From Nitrososphaeraceae archaeon (GTDB lineage: Archaea; Thermoproteota; Nitrososphaeria; Nitrososphaerales; Nitrososphaeraceae), in NCBI GenBank assembly GCA_025922735.1, contig JAICHI010000029.1, forward strand, positions 1 through 9,792: a DNA stretch of 9,792 nucleotides, in the 5' to 3' direction. This document shows positions 7,239-9,792 of this stretch, piece after piece. The notes under the pieces were generated by a model that was not told where the DNA came from, did no database searches, and saw nothing but the letters and a program-made list of their open reading frames with translations. The position numbers and the translations under genes are program-made. Position 1 is the stretch's first letter; every line of letters starts with the position of its first letter.

Positions 7239-7467
7239 ATGCCTGAAGGAATGACGATGGTGGTTCCATGACAGCAGGTCTTGCCTAAGAAATTGCAACC
7301 CTATTGATTTTGGTTGTTGCCCTAACAGAGGGAGCCCGAATTGTTAACAACGTAGTTAGTAGCATGGACAAAGAGTATGCGCTTGAGGTAAACTTCTATA
7401 GTGTTATTGTCTCTGCTATTTCAGCTGCCACGCCTTCTACATGCTGTTGGAAGTGATCTTGTTGTAG
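7239..7467 (+). pseudogene. Decayed gene for a small two-helix membrane protein
   Basis: Reading across frames restores a coherent product of about 75 residues. Frame one runs from ATG 7239 (MPEGMTMVV) to about 7265. Restoring one lost base near 7266-7268 continues with MTAGLA, then a TAA at 7286-7288. The same frame goes on with EIATLLILVVALTEGA, a region like IVNNVVSSMDKEYALEV, then FYSVIVSAISAAT. A second lost base near 7431 would restore AFYMLLEVILL and a TAG at 7465-7467. The result has two hydrophobic helices around a short polar loop. Three independent lesions (two single-base deletions and one nonsense codon) point to a pseudogene. The alternatives are sequencing indels, or expression of only the inner 30-residue frame beginning at ATG 7364. 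I do not recognise the family. The strong TATA box upstream and the convergent RNase HI gene 10 bp downstream frame it neatly. Confidence 0.6.
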
Positions 7468-7477
7468 AGCGACAATC

Positions 7478-8036
7478 TTATTGTTCCTTATATATCACTT
7501 GTTCTAACCACAGCATTGTTGCCCAATGCTCTCTTACTCTCCGTCGGAGCTCCGGGTAATTCCTCAAAGCCCAATAGTATGCTTTCTTTGCTAGCTCGTC
7601 AGCTTCCCTATTTTCATCGCGCTTTATCCATTCAAACCTCATACTATCAGGGGCAAACCTTGACCGTATCATAATAGCTCTATCATACATTGGACCCATT
7701 CTTGCAGCCCTTGGACTGTAATCTCTACTCTTCAGTTTTCTCATTATCAATTGACAATCTCCTCTCACCAGAATTTCATAGTCATAATTATCATTAGCGT
7801 AGTCGTTTTCTACCAGCCATTCCATAGCCTTTATTGCACTACCATATTCAGCTGCATTACTATTAGATTCAGGAGAAAAAGGTCTAACTGAATTAACTAA
7901 GCCATACCCTCTATACAATACCGTAGCCTTTTCGTTTTTCACTACAAAACCATAGCAGGCTATACCAGAAGGATTTGCTGGTTCACACAAACCATCAAAA
8001 TTAATAAAAACCTTTTTCTTTGTTGTAATTATTCAA
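7478..8036 (-). CDS. rnhA: Archaeal (Sulfolobus-type) ribonuclease HI with a disrupted 5' end
   Basis: The enzyme cleaves RNA in RNA-DNA hybrids. From TTG 7990 there is an open frame of 170 residues, but the family's opening strand and first catalytic aspartate (FINFDGLCEP) begin upstream: the Asp codon is 7996-7994, two codons before that TTG. Numbered from TTG 7990, the other catalytic residues are E48 (NAAEYGSA), D78 (RGDCQL) and D131 (ENREADELAK). The frame stays open upstream to a TGA at 8035-8033, with no ATG, GTG or TTG before it. The best true start is TTG 8036, preceded by AAGGAG at 8046-8041 with a 4-nt spacer. It reads MNNYNKE and reaches the RNase H frame if one A of the run at 8017-8013 is removed. 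So this is a one-base insertion, a slippage site or a sequencing error, and the intact protein would have 185 residues. It resembles Sulfolobus RNase HI from memory. The basic C-terminal helix (about 137-160) may help bind the hybrid. Confidence 0.8.
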
Positions 8037-8040
8037 TCCT

Positions 8041-8046
8041 CTCCTT
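8041..8046 (-). promoter_or_regulatory. Shine-Dalgarno sequence for RNase HI
   Basis: The minus strand reads AAGGAG four bases before TTG 8036-8034. It is the clearest ribosome-binding site in the window and points to a start upstream of the longest uninterrupted frame. A possible TATA box, TATTTAAAT on the minus strand (8098-8106), lies about 66 nt upstream of that TTG, so the transcript would have a leader of about 40 nt, unlike most genes here. Confidence 0.45.
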
Positions 8047-8293
8047 AACAGCTCCTCTCTCTTAATCCTCCACACTCATGATGTATCCCATATACTCATT
8101 TAAATACAGACTTGAAAAAGCGGATCTGTTGGGGGTAGTGTCAGCTGAATAGTAATGGTAGAATTATTGGTGGCAAGAGTTTAGGGCACATTTTTCAAGC
8201 TTTAGTAATTATGAAATAACACACTTTCAACTAACCGTAAATTCTCGAGTTTGCGAAGTTGACCAAAATGATCAGTATGTCTAAGTATATGTA
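8047..8293. other. AT-rich spacer with no supported gene
   Basis: Apart from the probable RNase HI promoter, I see no gene, RNA or repeat here. Two short open stretches exist: 8078-8149 on the plus strand (24 codons from ATG) and 8202-8297 on the minus strand (31 codons without a start). Neither is long enough to separate from chance, although the second reads like a protein fragment (HTDHFGQLRKLENLRLVE) and may be further debris of the neighbouring decayed gene. Confidence 0.5.
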
Positions 8294-8692
8294 CTATCTA
8301 CCTCTTTTTCTCTTCTGTTTTGTATCGTAAATTACGGTGTCTCCAATCTTCCGATAAACCAGTATGCCCTGCAGCTCTTTGCAGCAGCCGCAGGTAAGCA
8401 CCTTAATGTCATGTATATTTCGGTAACCGCAATTACTGCAATGAAATGAAAAAAGTTCTATGATCTTTCCTTCTTTTCTTCCGCGAAAGTCATTTCCAAT
8501 ATCTCTTTTTAGCTTATCATAAACATCGTCTATATGTGACAGAGTGTATCAAACATAAAATTGTAGCCTAGATCCTTTAACGCTTTTGCCTCTATCCACA
8601 CCAAGAATCACTTATTACATTGTTTCGATAGCCTCATGTACTACGTTGGCTAGGTAAGGTCTTGCCCAGCCAACTATTTTATCTAGCAGATC
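8294..8692 (-). pseudogene. Decayed zinc-ribbon protein gene
   Basis: An uninterrupted 84-codon frame (8548-8294) lacks an upstream start codon but reads as real protein. It contains KLKRDIGNDFRGRKEGKII, a zinc-ribbon-like FHCSNCGY (C37, C40) paired with LTCGCCKELQG (C53, C55, C56), and a basic tail KQKRKRGR. Upstream, an adjacent frame supplies WIEAKALKDLGYNFMFDTL, joined if the CTCT at 8544-8541 is reduced by one CT. A TGA at 8610-8608 interrupts that frame. Dropping one T at 8617 joins a further fragment, KIVGWARPYLANVV plus HEAIETM (8680-8618). The reconstructed protein of about 130 residues therefore carries a 1-base insertion, a 2-base insertion and a nonsense codon. The family is not recognised; a transposase remnant or a nucleic-acid-binding zinc-ribbon protein are both possible. 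The intact 84-codon piece could only be expressed from a non-standard start. Confidence 0.55.
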
Positions 8693-8712
8693 CTAACAGA
8701 AAAAGGATGGGG

Positions 8713-8722
8713 ACCTATAGGT
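8713..8722. repeat. Perfect 10-bp palindrome ACCTATAGGT
   Basis: This self-complementary site lies between the decayed zinc-ribbon gene and the exported Met-rich protein, about 57 bases upstream of the latter's TATA box. It could be an operator, or its CTATAG core could be a second TATA-like element. There is no second copy in the window. Confidence 0.25.
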
Positions 8723-8777
8723 GACAATCTAGCAATATAATGGGCGGGAATGAAATAAGGGAACTTTCTCATGCATC

Positions 8778-8786
8778 CTTTAAATC
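8778..8786 (+). promoter_or_regulatory. TATA box for the Met-rich exported protein
   Basis: CTTTAAATC, with core TTTAAAT at 8779-8785, is centred 27 nt upstream of the ATG at 8809. This predicts a leaderless transcript starting at that ATG, which independently supports the start chosen from the signal peptide. Confidence 0.55.
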
Positions 8787-8808
8787 TATGGTATTCTCAC
8801 CCTGCTTG

Positions 8809-9513
8809 ATGAAAACTATCCTTACAGCAGCAGCAGCAGTCTTTGCGACTTTTGCAATCTTTGGCGGGACATTTGGCGTGGCGGCGCCGGCACTGGCACA
8901 GACCAATACCACAGACACTGAAACCTCTGGCATGTCAATGGACATGGGAGGCGACATGATGGCTATGATTCGTGAAATGAGCGCCAACCACAAGTGGGGC
9001 ATGATTTCTAGCATTCAAAATGATGAGCAGGGGCAACCAGCGTGGATTGTTTCGGGCAACTGGATGATGGAGATGGCTTCGCAGAACGATACTGCCACAG
9101 CTAACACGACTGGTGGCATCAGCAACATCGCAGGCTTCGATGCAACACTTCATATGGTGATGTTCAATGGCTCGGCTATGCATAATCACGAGATATCCAA
9201 CTTCACACAGACGGGAGACGCGACATTTAATGGTGACACCAACTCAACTACAATAACAGGCACAGCTACTATTACAATGCGCGATGGTCCAGTTCCAGAT
9301 GTGCAAACTACAATAGAGATAGCACAAGACAAAGTGATAGCCATAACACCTGACCCAGCTGCACTTGAAAACCACTTTGGAGACACACCAATCTATGGAA
9401 TAGTGATCTCTCCAGAAATGATAGAAGAGATGATGATGGGGTATGGTGACGGGGGTGGCATGAAGCAGGGACCCATGGATGGCATGATGATGAATAGCAG
9501 CAGCGGGATGTAG
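8809..9513 (+). CDS. Exported Met-rich, sequon-rich protein of unknown function
   Basis: The frame is open from ATG 8740, but the start is set at ATG 8809 (234 residues). From there a classic Sec signal peptide begins (MKT, a hydrophobic Ala/Phe-rich core at 4-25, and an APALA-Q cleavage site after residue 30), and a TATA box lies 27 nt upstream. The mature protein opens with a Met-rich segment (GMSMDMGGDMMAM, 41-53) and ends with another (MIEEMMMGYGDGGGMKQGPM at 204-223, then MDGMMM). A middle domain at about 62-200 is probably mostly beta (WGMISSIQNDEQGQPAWIVSG, split at about 64-83) with HMVMFNGSAMHNHE at 115-128. There are seven N-glycosylation sequons (N33, N93, N99, N120, N131, N145, N229) and no cysteines. 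Met- and His-rich stretches suggest Cu(I)/Cu(II) binding in the pseudoperiplasm, plausible for a copper-dependent ammonia oxidiser but unproven. I recall similar exported proteins in thaumarchaea but no assigned function. It is probably monocistronic, with a terminator downstream. Confidence 0.8.
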   Translation: MKTILTAAAAVFATFAIFGGTFGVAAPALAQTNTTDTETSGMSMDMGGDMMAMIREMSANHKWGMISSIQNDEQGQPAWIVSGNWMMEMASQNDTATANTTGGISNIAGFDATLHMVMFNGSAMHNHEISNFTQTGDATFNGDTNSTTITGTATITMRDGPVPDVQTTIEIAQDKVIAITPDPAALENHFGDTPIYGIVISPEMIEEMMMGYGDGGGMKQGPMDGMMMNSSSGM

Positions 9514-9551
9514 ACAAGAGAATACACATAGGAACTAATGTTTGAATAAAT

Positions 9552-9579
9552 GTGGAAGCAATTCCACTCTCATTTTTTT
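9552..9579 (+). terminator. Hairpin plus T-run terminator after the Met-rich exported protein
   Basis: GTGGAA (9552-9557) pairs perfectly with TTCCAC (9562-9567) around a GCAA loop of the stable GNRA class. Seven T residues follow at 9573-9579. It lies 38 bases after the stop codon of the exported protein and is positioned to end its transcript. Archaeal termination usually needs only the T-tract, so the stem may instead protect the 3' end. Confidence 0.5.
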
Positions 9580-9792
9580 GATTATCGGAAGCCTTCTATT
9601 ATAAATCATTTATCACAAGCTATTTTTGTCCTAGGTTTTATCGTCATTATAGTTGCTAACCTATCTATCCATGACATTATATTTTGCGACTTCTATGTCA
9701 GCCTCTGCTTATCTTGCATTTATTATCAACTGAAGGGATGACTTGCTCTGGCTCGTTTGTCGGAGGTTTATTGCGAAGATATCGTTGACGAA
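9580..9792. other. Window end with no firm gene; possible 3' end of a minus-strand gene
   Basis: No gene can be supported here. On the minus strand a frame enters from the window edge and runs 27 codons to a TAA at 9711-9709 (fragment FVNDIFAINLRQTSQ...LIINAR). It could be the C-terminus of a gene beginning beyond the window, or chance. A 63-codon plus-strand frame starting at 9550 overlaps the terminator hairpin and is not accepted. Confidence 0.25.

Noticed and set aside
7255..7344. Cysteine-rich plus-strand frame (RNCNPIDFGCC) resembling a small metal-binding peptide
   Set aside because: It has no start codon and lies in an alternative frame of the decayed membrane-protein gene, whose own reconstruction is more coherent.
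8078..8152. 24-codon plus-strand frame starting ATG ATG (MMYPIYSFKYRLE)
   Set aside because: It is too short, ends in double stops, and overlaps the likely RNase HI promoter.
8202..8297. 31-codon minus-strand stretch (HTDHFGQLRKLENLRLVE) resembling part of a helix-turn-helix protein
   Set aside because: It is too short and has no start; a stretch of this length without stops is expected by chance. It is noted only as possible debris of the adjacent decayed gene.
8294..8740. Transposon remnant with terminal inverted repeats
   Set aside because: I looked for matching ends and target-site duplications around the decayed zinc-ribbon gene and found none convincing.
9550..9741. 63-codon plus-strand frame with a hydrophobic segment (AIFVLGFIVIIVANL)
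   Set aside because: Its first codons form the terminator hairpin and T-run of the preceding gene, the codon use is simply AT-rich, and there is no independent promoter.

Overview
The window most likely comes from an ammonia-oxidising archaeon of the Nitrososphaera type (Thaumarchaeota/Nitrososphaeria). This is inference from gene content and style, not from a marker gene. The supporting signs are an archaeal-length asparaginyl-tRNA synthetase, a Sulfolobus-type RNase HI, a cobalamin methionine synthase split into two genes, and exported proteins rich in N-glycosylation sequons. Several start codons (three of them TTG) also sit about 22-35 nt downstream of a TATA-like box, as expected for leaderless or nearly leaderless archaeal transcripts. 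Base composition looks moderate by eye, with AT-rich spacers.

Bases 1-6000 hold five intact genes. A small membrane-anchored protein (204-653, +) meets the larger methionine synthase gene tail to tail with touching stop codons. That gene (654-3179, -) carries the pterin, cobalamin and AdoMet-activation modules. The missing homocysteine/zinc module is a separate gene on the same strand (3572-4519, -). Between the halves, on the opposite strand, is a 98-residue winged-helix protein (3295-3591, +). It diverges from the larger half and overlaps the 3' end of the smaller half. Asparaginyl-tRNA synthetase (4693-6000, -) follows upstream. The two metH products together supply all four classical MetH modules and should make methionine from homocysteine.

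A zinc-dependent MDR dehydrogenase (6159-7184, +) runs divergently from asnS. After it comes a damaged stretch of about 1.5 kb (7185-8700). It contains a small two-helix membrane-protein gene with two single-base deletions and a nonsense codon (7239-7467, +). It also contains an RNase HI gene whose first catalytic aspartate lies upstream of any in-frame standard start codon, apparently because of one extra A (7478-8036, -), and a zinc-ribbon gene with two indels and a nonsense codon (8294-8692, -). None of these lesions is obvious without reading across frames.

The window closes with an intact gene for an exported, Met-rich, sequon-rich protein (8809-9513, +). It is followed by a hairpin plus T-run terminator and about 200 bases with no supported gene. 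I see no rRNA, tRNA, CRISPR array or complete insertion sequence. The main points for a second look are the split MetH interrupted by a possible regulator, the concealed 5' end of RNase HI, and the two decayed genes that simple ORF calling misses.
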